Shown: piece by piece, positions 45,561 through 54,466 of the stretch
Layout: every line of letters begins with the position of its first letter
How positions within the stretch are numbered: position 1 is the stretch's first letter
Assembly (NCBI RefSeq): GCF_018310345.1
Contig: NZ_JAGXBY010000001.1
Coordinates: 124,001 to 188,000, forward strand
Direction: 5' to 3'
Length of the DNA: 64,000 nucleotides
DNA from: Ornithinibacillus massiliensis
GTDB taxonomy: Bacteria; Bacillota; Bacilli; Bacillales; Amphibacillaceae
Notes under the pieces: generated by a model
What the model was told of the DNA's origin: nothing
Databases searched by the model: none
What the model saw: the letters and a program-made list of their open reading frames with translations, nothing else
Program-made: the position numbers and the translations under genes

Positions 45561-46839
45561 TTTTATCATCCTCCTTTCCACTTAAAAAGTATATTGTATC
45601 AAGCTCCCACTTATTTACTGCACGAATAACATCATTCTTTGATATCTTGCTAATTCTTTTAATCTGATTATTTATATTAGATAATCCACTATCAATAGCT
45701 TGTACTGTCAAATCCATAATCCCTAATGGAGTATCATATGCTTCTAGGAATAGGTGAATCAGCATCGCTTTAGCCTGTTCAACTTCATCTTCTGTAAAGT
45801 CTCCTTTTTTCATTGCATACTCCTGTTCTCGTATTAAATTAACTGCGCGTTCATAGTTGCCAAAGTCAATTCCAGCCATCGCAATCATCAACCCTTTATT
45901 ACTTTCTATTTGTGAAAAAGCAAAATAGGCAAGACTTTCCTTTTCACGTAATTGGGTAAATAGCTTAGAAAACGGAAATCTGCCAAAAATTGCGTTTGCT
46001 ACCCTTGTAGATTCATAATCTTTATCTTGTATGGTGGCAAAGGTTCTATAGCCCAACAGGAGGTTTCCGTGCTTAACATCCATTTTATCTTGAATAACCT
46101 TTACTTTTTTTCTAACTTTACGATCTTCTGGAATTATTATGTTATAGTTTTTGTGAAATTGTTCGCAAAATATATCCTGTACTATGAATTTAACATTTTC
46201 TTCATTAAAGGAACCAATTATGAATAGACTAAAGACAGCGTTTTGAAGTAAATCTTCATACACTTGATAAATAGATATTGCATTAAGGTCGTCGATATCC
46301 TCTTTTCTCCCCGCTGCGGGAAGTTCGTATTGTTCCCCCTTAAACATTTCTTCTATTAAACGATTGTTAGAGTAATGCATTTTCTCATTATAATTGGAAT
46401 TAATACGTTGTTCTAAGCTACGTTTTTCTTGTTCAACAATAGAAGATTGAAATACACCATTTTCAAGTGCTGGATTATAAACAATTTCGTGTAGTAAACT
46501 AAGGGATTTTTCTATTAATGAATAAGAGGTATTTATATATTGATCTGCTGGGATTTCTATATTAAGAGAGATAATATGACTATCTCCTTTTTTATAGACA
46601 TCAGGGGTAAGTGTTGCTCCATACATTTCATCCAGTTTTTGTTTTATAAGCCTACGACTAGAGTAGTTTCTTGACCCACTAATCAAAATATAAGGAATTA
46701 GCGCTCTAGCCGTAGTAAGTTCCCTATGAAGAGGAATCTTCATTGTTAACGTAATACTAACTGTTTTAAATTTGAGAGTATTACATAGATGAAGTTGTAA
46801 ACCATTGTGATTACTGGAATTTATACTTATGTTTTCCAT
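45541..46839 (-). CDS. M16 family peptidase-like protein, companion subunit (YmfF-like)
   Basis: 432 residues. M16 fold with MYGATLTPDVYKKGDSHIISLNIEIP and EMFKGEQYELPAAGRKEDIDDLNA, but no HxxEH, so it is the non-catalytic partner (YmfF type). The C-terminal part has LREKESLAYFAFSQIESNKGLMIAMAGI, the R/Y motif that contributes to substrate binding in M16 heterodimers. GAAAGGAAG lies upstream of the ATG. It is the first gene of the pair and overlaps the catalytic subunit gene by 20 bases. Confidence 0.87.
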   Translation of the reverse strand: MENISINSSNHNGLQLHLCNTLKFKTVSITLTMKIPLHRELTTARALIPYILISGSRNYSSRRLIKQKLDEMYGATLTPDVYKKGDSHIISLNIEIPADQYINTSYSLIEKSLSLLHEIVYNPALENGVFQSSIVEQEKRSLEQRINSNYNEKMHYSNNRLIEEMFKGEQYELPAAGRKEDIDDLNAISIYQVYEDLLQNAVFSLFIIGSFNEENVKFIVQDIFCEQFHKNYNIIIPEDRKVRKKVKVIQDKMDVKHGNLLLGYRTFATIQDKDYESTRVANAIFGRFPFSKLFTQLREKESLAYFAFSQIESNKGLMIAMAGIDFGNYERAVNLIREQEYAMKKGDFTEDEVEQAKAMLIHLFLEAYDTPLGIMDLTVQAIDSGLSNINNQIKRISKISKNDVIRAVNKWELDTIYFLSGKEDDKSEINPF

Positions 46840-47414
46840 TTAGTAACTTCCTTTCTATAACTTATAGGTAATCTTCAATCACCTTTTTTATGTGAGATAT
46901 TTGTATTTGAAACGTTATAATGAGGGTACGATTTTATGTACTATCTCGATTATTTTTCTCCATTCAAATAATGAGTTTTTAGTGTAAAAGAAAGGGAAAA
47001 TTTAGAAACCATTCCACAATTAGTTTGTTGAAATAATTCAAAAAGTTTTTTTTGCTGAGAGACAAAATTCCATCTTTTGTCTTAAATATCATAATAGTTT
47101 AAATATGCGGAAAATGTCAATGATTTTTGTGAATATTAAGTTGCCATGTGTTTAGTATTTTGACTCCAGGTTATTCTAAGAAGAATTGGATATCTTGTTG
47201 AATTAAATTAATGGGTAAGCCTGCGATACTGAACATATTTTATATATATTGAATGTAAGAGGTTTCCTTGTTCTGGATAAATTAGCAAATGTGTTCAAAA
47301 TAATTTAAATAGTGAAATGCATATAAAAACTTTATAAATCCTTTCCTAAATCATAAATAGTAAATAAGGAATTTTTCCCTAAATCTTATGTAAAACATGT
47401 TCTACTACAAGGTT

Positions 47415-47441
47415 GCAACTGTAAGTTGACAAAGTGCAACC
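47415..47441 (+). promoter_or_regulatory. Promoter with 21-bp-spaced direct repeat (copy 2)
   Basis: TGCAAC (47415-47420) and TGCAAC (47436-47441) are 21 bases apart and flank TTGACA (47427-47432). About 45 bases around it match the element at 41597 at roughly four of five positions, including an ATGgTAGA run that may be the -10. Together with GGT before and C after, the outer bases can also be read as a GGTTGCA/TGCAACC dyad. Confidence 0.6.
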
Positions 47442-47996
47442 GCTACATGGTAGAAGTTGGAGTGATGTTTCTCTAAGATATAAGTAGTTATAAGGAAGGA
47501 GGATATATCTAACGAAAAATTAAGAAGGAAGTTTTAAAATAAAAAGTGAGGAAAAGAAGTCTGATATTTACGAGGTGCCAAGAGTAAAGCCGATACCAAT
47601 TAAGCCATCATAGGCAAAACCTTTTAAAAATTATGTATAGTTCGCGATATGTTAAGTTACTTGTGGTACACAATTTTGAAGCCTAGATTTAGCTAGAAGT
47701 TACTTTTTCAATAGTAATTTCTCGATGAACTGAATAATAATTAAGAATTATATGGTACTTTTACATCAAAATGTGGTAAATTGCAGTTAACAGCATTCGG
47801 GATGTATCAAAAGGGGGATAATATTAACTTCAGTTCTTGAAATCCTTACTGACTTTTTTCTAGCCAGCACTCTACTTAACTTTGGTGTAAGGTCCGCCCC
47901 AGAATAAATGCTGTTCTGTCGGGAACAGTCCATATTGCCTGCTATTACTGAGATTATGGCTATCTCATTAAAGATGCTTTAAATAGATGAAACAGT

Positions 47997-48194
47997 TTAA
48001 AGCAAATTAATTTCTTCCGTGTAGAGTCTAGTAAGTGAGATTATCTCTTCCTTAAGGACAGATTTTCGTGCTTTAAGGTCTTCAAAGTACAACATAACAG
48101 AGAGTTTTCCAGCTAGTTCGGTAATATTAAATCCTTCAATGGTAGGTTTTAAATCTGGAATTCTTCCTTCATTAACAAAAAACAAATGGTTCAA
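47997..48194 (-). pseudogene. Minus-strand gene fragment of unknown family
   Basis: 65 open codons from a TTG without a ribosome binding site. The stretch RIPDLKPTIEGFNITELAGKL reads like real protein. Just upstream another frame continues with DPTVFDFEPF, so the fragment seems to be the end of a gene broken by a frameshift. The family was not recognised. Confidence 0.35.
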
Positions 48195-48554
48195 AATCGA
48201 ATACTGTTGGGTCCTCTAACAACAATTGTTAGAAAATAATCATAGATTCTTATCACAAATATAAAATTAGTTAATTTAAAACGTTGACGCATAAGGTAAC
48301 GCAATTGTCGAATATCAAGATGAAGTTAAAAGGCTTCCGGGCACGAGAATATGTTAAATAAACCAGTAATCCATTTAACACCCTTCTTATTCGTCTTTTT
48401 ACCACGGATAACCTTGATGTAAGTATTGACTGACTTATTAAATGTTTGGAATAGAAAGCAAAATAACCTTTATAGTTACGTGTATGAAAAATCCGCTCAG
48501 CACAACTATACTTTATAGCATTTTGTGCCTTAAACGAAAGGAATGATTTTAAAA

Positions 48555-48740
48555 ATGAAACAAATATCTATTATTGGAGTTATTTTTACTGTAGGAGTAT
48601 TAGTTCTTTTAAAAGTTTTTCAGGGAGATATTCCAAGAATTGATGAACCAATAACTAATACACTCGTCTTTTTGGGGTTCATTATTTTTTGTGTTCTATA
48701 TGGGATATCGCAGATTAAAAAAAATAATAAAAAAAAATAA
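48555..48740 (+). CDS. Small membrane protein, two TM segments
   Basis: About 61 residues with two hydrophobic helices (~5-22 and ~37-55) and a lysine-rich end. ATG 48555 or the upstream ATG 48543 could start it; AAAGGA stands before both. It directly precedes, and nearly touches, the ATPase gene at 48757, so it may be part of this ABC operon as a small immunity-type or accessory membrane protein. No family was recognised. Confidence 0.55.
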   Translation: MKQISIIGVIFTVGVLVLLKVFQGDIPRIDEPITNTLVFLGFIIFCVLYGISQIKKNNKKK

Positions 48741-48756
48741 AGTAATGGAGATAAGT

Positions 48757-49629
48757 ATGGAGAATATTTTAGAAGTTGAAAATTTAAATAAAACTTATGC
48801 AGAATCCAATTTTGAACTAAAAAATATCACGTTTTCCATACCATATGGTTCGATTGTGGGATTTATTGGTGAGAATGGTGCTGGGAAAACGTCAACAATG
48901 GGAGCAATATTGGGTACATTAAAAGTAGATAATGGCTCCATAAAAATTTTCAATCAAGAGATAGACTATTCAAATGAAAAGTGGAAAGAAGAGGTCGGTG
49001 TTGTTTTTGATCACATGAATTTCCCCAGTAATCTAAATATTATTCAAATATCAAATATCTTAAGTTACATTTATCAACAATGGGATACGGAGAAGTTCTT
49101 TCATTATATTGAAGACTTCTCTTTACCCAAGAATGATAAGGTTGGAAATTTTTCACGTGGGATGTCGATGAAATTATCCATCGCAGTAGCACTCTCACAT
49201 AATACAAAATTACTGATGTTAGATGAGGCTACATCTGGTTTAGATCCCAAGGCTCGAAATGAAATATTAGGTGTATTTTTAGAATTTGTAAAGGATAAGA
49301 ACCGGTCAATTTTACTATCTTCCCATATTACAAGTGATATTGAAAAAATTGCTGATTATCTTATTTTTATTAAAAAAGGAAAGATTATTTTGCAGACAAG
49401 TAAAAAAGAACTATTGGATAATTATGCCGTTATCCAGTGTGCATCAACAGAAGTAGGGCAAATAGACTCCCGTGTTATAGTTTCACATAGATATAAAGCA
49501 GGTTTACTGGAAATGCTTGTTTCAGATAAAAATACAATACCCGCTACATTTAAAATAGAAGATAACTCGCTAGATGAGATCACGTTACTATTAATGGAAG
49601 GGGATTGTTATGAAGGGTCTCATGCTTAA
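48757..49629 (+). CDS. ABC transporter ATP-binding protein (YtrB-like)
   Basis: 290 residues. Walker A GENGAGKTSTMG, signature NFSRGMSMKLSIAVAL, Walker B LLMLDEATSGLDP and switch SSHITSD. This is the branch of small antibiotic-immunity or cell-wall-stress ATPases (YtrB type). ATG 48757 has GGAG six bases upstream; the frame extends to 48691 but overlaps the preceding gene. Its end overlaps the permease gene by 20 bases. Together with the XRE-type gene it may protect the producer from its own peptide. Confidence 0.88.
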   Translation: MENILEVENLNKTYAESNFELKNITFSIPYGSIVGFIGENGAGKTSTMGAILGTLKVDNGSIKIFNQEIDYSNEKWKEEVGVVFDHMNFPSNLNIIQISNILSYIYQQWDTEKFFHYIEDFSLPKNDKVGNFSRGMSMKLSIAVALSHNTKLLMLDEATSGLDPKARNEILGVFLEFVKDKNRSILLSSHITSDIEKIADYLIFIKKGKIILQTSKKELLDNYAVIQCASTEVGQIDSRVIVSHRYKAGLLEMLVSDKNTIPATFKIEDNSLDEITLLLMEGDCYEGSHA

Positions 49630-50242
49630 TAATCTATATTCAGTGGAAAAAAGTGTAAGATCTTCCTCTTTGTTAACTGTTATTGCAGTAGTTTTTCTAT
49701 TTCTAACTAATCATTCGGCAGCATTGAAGTTAGCTGCATTTTTACCATTTGTACTTATACCTGTTCATGCGTTTGAAGTATTAAAGTATGACGCTATGTC
49801 AGGGTGGAATAAATATGAACTCGTACTTCCCATATCAAGAAAAAGGGTTGTTGGGAGTAAATATTTGACTTTCTTGTTGCTGGTTATTTTTAGTTTTTTA
49901 TTAGTTTTTAGTATTTCTTTTGTCGTTCATACTCTTATGTTCCCTACCATTTATTCCGTATTTTTGAATTATTCACTGCGAGGTATGGGACTAATCATAT
50001 GTATAGCTGCTATAATTTATCCATTCACTTACAAGCTTGGAACAGATAAGTCAGATTCAATTATGATGGGAAGTGTTGGCTTTTCCTTAGGTATGTTTTT
50101 CGCAATAGCTTTTATAATTGATTTGATAGGTGTAGAAGGATTTGATGAAAAGTTCTCCACTTTTTTCTTCATGTTATCAATTATTTTTCTAACCATTTCT
50201 TATATAATTTCAGTAAATATATATATAAACAAAGAGTATTAA
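49610..50242 (+). CDS. ABC-2 type permease, small
   Basis: 210 residues with about six membrane segments; LKYDAMSGWNKYELVLPISRKRVVGSKY is the amphipathic signature of ABC-2 permeases in immunity transporters. It pairs with the overlapping ATPase gene. GGAAGGGG precedes the ATG. The likely role is export or removal of a peptide from the membrane, inferred from family and neighbours. Confidence 0.82.
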   Translation: MKGLMLNNLYSVEKSVRSSSLLTVIAVVFLFLTNHSAALKLAAFLPFVLIPVHAFEVLKYDAMSGWNKYELVLPISRKRVVGSKYLTFLLLVIFSFLLVFSISFVVHTLMFPTIYSVFLNYSLRGMGLIICIAAIIYPFTYKLGTDKSDSIMMGSVGFSLGMFFAIAFIIDLIGVEGFDEKFSTFFFMLSIIFLTISYIISVNIYINKEY

Positions 50243-50273
50243 ATTCATAATGATCGGAAGGAGCTAAAAGTAA

Positions 50274-51062
50274 ATGACATTTGGTGAAAAGCTTTTTAAG
50301 TTGAGGAAAGAAAAAGGGCTTTCCCAGGAGGCTTTAGCTGAGAAATTACACACATCGAGACAGGCCATAAGTAAATGGGAGAATGGTCAAGGATATCCTG
50401 AAACAGAAAAGCTTCTGATGATTGGAAATATTTTTGGGGTCTCCATGGACTATTTATTAAAGGATTCTGCAGATCCAAGAGGAGACAAAGAGACAGGATA
50501 TTATGTTAGTAAAGAAATGGCAGAGGGGTATTTAGTGTCTACACATAAAGTTTCTAAATATATGGCATTGGGAATTTTCTTAATTGCATTGTCCACAATC
50601 CCATATTTTATCTTTAAACAAGACCCATCGGTATACATTATCCCAACCATCATTTTAGCTACATTTGGTATAGGGATGTTCGTTTCTGTATCATTTATAG
50701 AAGACAGTCAATATAAAGTACTTAAGAAAGAGTCCTTGTTTTTTGATGAAAAATACCATAGCGAGTTGACAGCAAGGTACGCACTTTTGAAAAAAAAATA
50801 CGGTGTTATTAATTTCATAGGTATGTGTTTATTTGTTGCAGGACTCTTAGCCTTTGGAATAGACAGAAAATATATTACCTCCGAATTTTTAGTACCATAT
50901 TATCCAGTCTGTATAGGAATGATTTCGATTGGCTTGTACATTATTACACGAACTTCAATCTTTCTTGATGCATATAAACTATTGGCAAAAAATGAGGAGT
51001 ATATTAATAGTTTTAGTTTTAAAATTCGCAGGAAGGTAAGAGAAAGGGTTGACAAATTATAA
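50274..51062 (+). CDS. XRE-type HTH regulator with membrane domain
   Basis: 262 residues. An N-terminal helix-turn-helix (~5-60: LRKEKGLSQEALAEKLHTSRQAISKWENGQGYPETEKL), then a linker and about four membrane segments (~95-250). Membrane-bound XRE proteins of this kind often regulate adjacent transporter genes in response to envelope signals. GAAGGAG precedes the ATG; 31 bases after the permease gene, so in the same operon. It may control the ABC pair or the lanthipeptide locus. Confidence 0.85.
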   Translation: MTFGEKLFKLRKEKGLSQEALAEKLHTSRQAISKWENGQGYPETEKLLMIGNIFGVSMDYLLKDSADPRGDKETGYYVSKEMAEGYLVSTHKVSKYMALGIFLIALSTIPYFIFKQDPSVYIIPTIILATFGIGMFVSVSFIEDSQYKVLKKESLFFDEKYHSELTARYALLKKKYGVINFIGMCLFVAGLLAFGIDRKYITSEFLVPYYPVCIGMISIGLYIITRTSIFLDAYKLLAKNEEYINSFSFKIRRKVRERVDKL

Positions 51063-51396
51063 TACCTGGATTTATGTGTTTTTTGATTTTAAATGTTTAC
51101 CAGAAAGGTTGTATGATTTAATATTACTATATTCATTATATTCATCTTCAAGGTACTCGTTAGGTAGGAGAGTGTGGGTGAATATGTTCGTAGCAGTTAG
51201 CATCCTCGCCCTCTCTCACTGTTCAATAAGGTATTAATAGAACTAATACATCACCACACACGTTCCTTTTCTTTTTCGAGTTTCCCAAACCGGAATTTTG
51301 TCGGTCAAAATAAAATACATACATGGAAGCCTTTACTTTTTATTTTATGCCATTATATTGATTTTGGCAAAAGAGTTCAACTTTATTACATTCTTG
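51063..51396. other. Intergenic region between convergent genes
   Basis: No gene was recognised. A 62-codon frame at 51049 overlaps the regulator's end, has no ribosome binding site and is taken as chance. No clear terminator hairpin with T tract was found. Confidence 0.4.
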
Positions 51397-53130
51397 TTAG
51401 GTCAATTGTTGTTTAGAAAATTCTCGGTATAAAGAGTGGGTCTTTGCCAATTCTTGGTGATTGCCACGCCCCGTTATCCGGCCTTGTTCTATGAATAGTA
51501 TTTGATCTGCATGAACAATTGTTGATAATCGGTGGGCTATTACAAAGGTGGTTCTTCCTTCCATTAAACGTGTTAGTGCTTGTTGGACAATACTTTCCGA
51601 TTGGCTATCAAGGCTAGCTGTTGCCTCGTCCATCATTAAAATTTTCGGATCTCGTAAAAAAGCTCTCGCTATCGCTATACGTTGCCTTTGTCCTCCAGAA
51701 AGCAGTACTCCTCTTTCCCCAACCTCTGTATCAAGACCTTCAGAAAACTCTTCAATAAATTCTTTGGCATACGCCATCTCTGCCACCTTCCAAAGATGCT
51801 CGTCTGGGATTTCCTCCCAATTACCTAATCCGTAGGATAGGTTTTCCCGAATGGTTCCTGCCATCATGGGACTATCTTGAGAAACATAGCCTATTTGCCG
51901 ACGCCATGAATGAATGGAAATATCTTTAATAGGTGTTTGACCTATGTAAATCTCACCCGATTCTGGTTCATAATATCTTTCAATTAGTCCAAATATCGTT
52001 GATTTCCCTCCGCCACTTGGTCCAGCTAATGCGATTAATTGACCGGGTTCTGCGTGAAAGGACACATTTTGTAGGATTGGCTCGTTCTCAACATATGAAA
52101 AAGAAATGTTTGAAACTGTAATGGATCGATTACTAATATCAACTTCTATTCCCTCTTGTCCCTCTTCCAATGAGAGGTTCAAGATTTCAATGATCCGCTC
52201 TGTCGCTCCTTTAGCTTTTTGTAATTGTGTAAAGAACATCGCGAAGGTTGTAAACGGCATAATGATTTGGAACAGATACAATAAAAATGCAACTAGTGCG
52301 CCAGTAGACATTGTTCCACCGGCAACCCTCATTCCTCCATAGCTAATAATAATGACAATGACAATCATAATGGTAAATTGCATTAAGGGGGAAATTAAGG
52401 CGAAGATTCGTCCTTCCTTTATTCCATATTCAAGCAATTTTTGTATTCCTAATAACCCCTTTTTCTCTTCATTTTTCTCAGCAGTAGAAGCTTTCATTAA
52501 TCGGATTTCACCTAATGTTTGCTGGATGTTCCCAGTGAATTGAGCTGTTTCATCTTGTAAGTTACGAGATATTTTCATCATTTGGCGGCCTACAGGCATA
52601 ATGATAGCTAATGTAATAGGAACAGCAAATAGCATCATTAACGTCATTTTCCAGTCCATCAAAAGCAGCAGTACGACAGCACCAATTATGGATATAATTC
52701 CTGTGATAAATTGAGGAAAGTGGTTGGAAATTAATTCTTTGACAATACTTGTATCATTTACGACACGGCTAACTGTTTCACCACTTGATGTTCTATCAAA
52801 ATAACTAACAGGTAAACGAATAAGTTTATGCCACATTTTTCCCCGTAGACTAGCGACGATCTTTTGACCTACAACTGTTAATAAATATATAGATAATCCA
52901 CTTATAATAGCCTGAATGATAAAAGCAGTCCCTATTAGGATAATCAGTTTGGGGTTTATTGAATGGATGGAAAACCCATCCACTAGAGCTTTTGTGAGTA
53001 GTGGGATAACTAGTCCAGTAAGCGTTGTTATAACACTTGTTATTATTCCTAATATAAGTGCAGATTTAGGCATTTTAATTGAGAGAACGAGATTCAAAAA
53101 GGGTTTTAAACTATTTTGATTTTGAACCAC
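51397..53130 (-). CDS. ABC exporter, fused membrane-ATPase (BmrA/LmrA-like)
   Basis: 577 residues. Six membrane segments (~20-310) and an ATPase domain with Walker A GPSGGGKST, signature LSGGQRQRIAIARA, Walker B ILMMDEATASLD and switch HRLS. The pattern is closest to BmrA-type half-exporters. It has no N-terminal C39 peptidase, so leader removal must be done elsewhere, for example by the M16 pair. GTG start with AAAGGAG nine bases upstream. It is divergent from comQ and is the best candidate for exporting the lanthipeptide or ComX, though a general drug role is possible. Confidence 0.87.
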   Translation of the reverse strand: MVQNQNSLKPFLNLVLSIKMPKSALILGIITSVITTLTGLVIPLLTKALVDGFSIHSINPKLIILIGTAFIIQAIISGLSIYLLTVVGQKIVASLRGKMWHKLIRLPVSYFDRTSSGETVSRVVNDTSIVKELISNHFPQFITGIISIIGAVVLLLLMDWKMTLMMLFAVPITLAIIMPVGRQMMKISRNLQDETAQFTGNIQQTLGEIRLMKASTAEKNEEKKGLLGIQKLLEYGIKEGRIFALISPLMQFTIMIVIVIIISYGGMRVAGGTMSTGALVAFLLYLFQIIMPFTTFAMFFTQLQKAKGATERIIEILNLSLEEGQEGIEVDISNRSITVSNISFSYVENEPILQNVSFHAEPGQLIALAGPSGGGKSTIFGLIERYYEPESGEIYIGQTPIKDISIHSWRRQIGYVSQDSPMMAGTIRENLSYGLGNWEEIPDEHLWKVAEMAYAKEFIEEFSEGLDTEVGERGVLLSGGQRQRIAIARAFLRDPKILMMDEATASLDSQSESIVQQALTRLMEGRTTFVIAHRLSTIVHADQILFIEQGRITGRGNHQELAKTHSLYREFSKQQLT

Positions 53131-53328
53131 CTGTCTTAACTCCTTTCAAAATATAGAATAGTCTATAAAATATTACTATTAGAATAATAACACCTTTTTG
53201 TTTATTTTGATAATATAATGACAAGAAAGATCATTAAACTAGTTAATCTTTAGTGTTAATATAATTTATTTAAAATTTTTGTAATAATTAGTAAATATAT
53301 GGTATTGTTTACTTTGGGGGGGATAAAT

Positions 53329-54237
53329 TTGGAGAAACAATTAATATATATGGCAAAATCATTTGTCGATAAAGGGTTTATGGAAGATAGTATCAAAAAT
53401 AATACAAAAGATTATATCGAATATAAATTTAATCAGTCTATTGAATTTGCCAAAATTACTGCTATTCATTTTGATATCTTTAGAGATCAGAAGATTAATA
53501 TACATAAAGTGAAAGCGATGACAATTATAGAATTAATTATACTTATATCAGATATAATGGACGATATGCAAGATGAAGATACGCGTCAAGATGCACCATG
53601 GAGTAAAGTGGATAATGCATTTAATTTTAATATCATTGTTGGAATATTACTTATATGCTTAAAAGAAATGAATGGAATTGGAAATTTTACAGACAAAAGT
53701 CTGATAACACAAAGGGCGAACAAGTTATTGTTACAATCCATTTCTGGTCAACAGATAGATTTAAAAAATGAATTATCGACTGAAATGGATTATTTCTATA
53801 TGTGCTATCTAAAGTCAGGGTCTTTAATTGCATTAGCATGTTTATTAGGAGCAGGAAGTGTTAATAAGCAATTAAGTAAAAAGATTATTGAATATGCCAA
53901 CTATCTTGGGGTAATTTTTCAATTGAGAAATGACGTTAATGATATGAAAAACGGTTTTGAGAAAAATGATCTATTATATAGGAAAAGGACATTGCCAATA
54001 TTATTCTATTTAAACACAGAGGATGAGGCGTATACAAGAATCCAAAACTATTATTCAAGCAAAAATTCATCAAACCTCGATGTTTCAACGATTCATCAAG
54101 ATTTGATGATTGAAGATGCACTCATATATTGCTGGATTACTGAAAAGATTTTTATTCGCAAATACGAGAGAGTAATCAGTCAATTAAACATAACAAAAAA
54201 ACAAAAAACTTCATTACTAAGTATTATCTCCAGTTAG
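53329..54237 (+). CDS. comQ: ComQ, isoprenyl transferase that matures ComX pheromone
   Basis: 302 residues of the trans-isoprenyl diphosphate synthase fold. The first Asp-rich motif is in SDIMDDMQDED (~74-83) and the second in RNDVNDMKNGF (~199-209), as in ComQ. ComQ prenylates a Trp near the C-terminus of ComX. TTG 53329 is the start because a G-rich GGGGGGGA site lies upstream; the open frame reaches 53299. Unlike B. subtilis, comX is not on the same strand: the ORF with ComX features overlaps the comQ 3' end by 14 bases on the minus strand. Confidence 0.86.
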   Translation: MEKQLIYMAKSFVDKGFMEDSIKNNTKDYIEYKFNQSIEFAKITAIHFDIFRDQKINIHKVKAMTIIELIILISDIMDDMQDEDTRQDAPWSKVDNAFNFNIIVGILLICLKEMNGIGNFTDKSLITQRANKLLLQSISGQQIDLKNELSTEMDYFYMCYLKSGSLIALACLLGAGSVNKQLSKKIIEYANYLGVIFQLRNDVNDMKNGFEKNDLLYRKRTLPILFYLNTEDEAYTRIQNYYSSKNSSNLDVSTIHQDLMIEDALIYCWITEKIFIRKYERVISQLNITKKQKTSLLSIISS

Positions 54238-54418
54238 TAGGGACCGGAAGCGAGTAAGCAGTATTTCTAATATTATTTTTGATTGCTTCATTAATAAAAG
54301 ATGCTTCTTCTGGTGAAAGTTGAAGATTTATGTTTAGGCGACTATCCTGGTGGTAAAACTTTGATGGGACGTTCATTGGAGTTTTGTTTAATCCTCGCTG
54401 AACAAGCTGCATTATCAT
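54224..54418 (-). CDS. comX: Probable ComX pheromone precursor, on the strand opposite comQ/comP
   Basis: 64 residues. The C-terminus is LPVPTNWR with Trp at the second-last position, the prenylation site expected in ComX. The middle LSPEEASFINEAIKNN resembles the helical segment of ComX pre-peptides. A perfect AAAGGAGGGG lies eight bases before the ATG. It sits exactly where comX should be, between comQ and comP, but points the other way: its end overlaps comQ by 14 bases and its start is 48 bases from the comP start. No plus-strand alternative with a ribosome site and C-terminal Trp exists in the gap. Family assignment by features only. Confidence 0.72.
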   Translation of the reverse strand: MIMQLVQRGLNKTPMNVPSKFYHQDSRLNINLQLSPEEASFINEAIKNNIRNTAYSLPVPTNWR

Positions 54419-54466
54419 TATTCACCCCTCCTTTCTAGATAAGGATAAAAAAGGAGTAGAAGATAA

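Larger units (their letters stand above)
46840..48554. other. 1.7-kb decayed region with a second promoter element
   Basis: No intact gene. It holds the second copy of the direct-repeat promoter (47415-47441), followed by a good ribosome binding site (AGGAAGGAGG at ~47495) that now leads to no start codon. Also present are a minus-strand fragment at 47997-48194, a CTAACAA/TTGTTAG palindrome (48216-48232) and another minus-strand frame-broken segment at ~48345-48510. The pattern suggests loss of one or more genes that once used the 47.4-kb promoter. Confidence 0.6.

Noticed and set aside
51049..51237. 62-codon ORF after the XRE regulator
   Set aside because: It overlaps the regulator's end, lacks a ribosome site and looks like chance.
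54299..54436. Plus-strand 44-codon ORF in the comQ-comP gap as comX
   Set aside because: It has no ribosome site and no Trp near its end. The minus-strand ORF has both.
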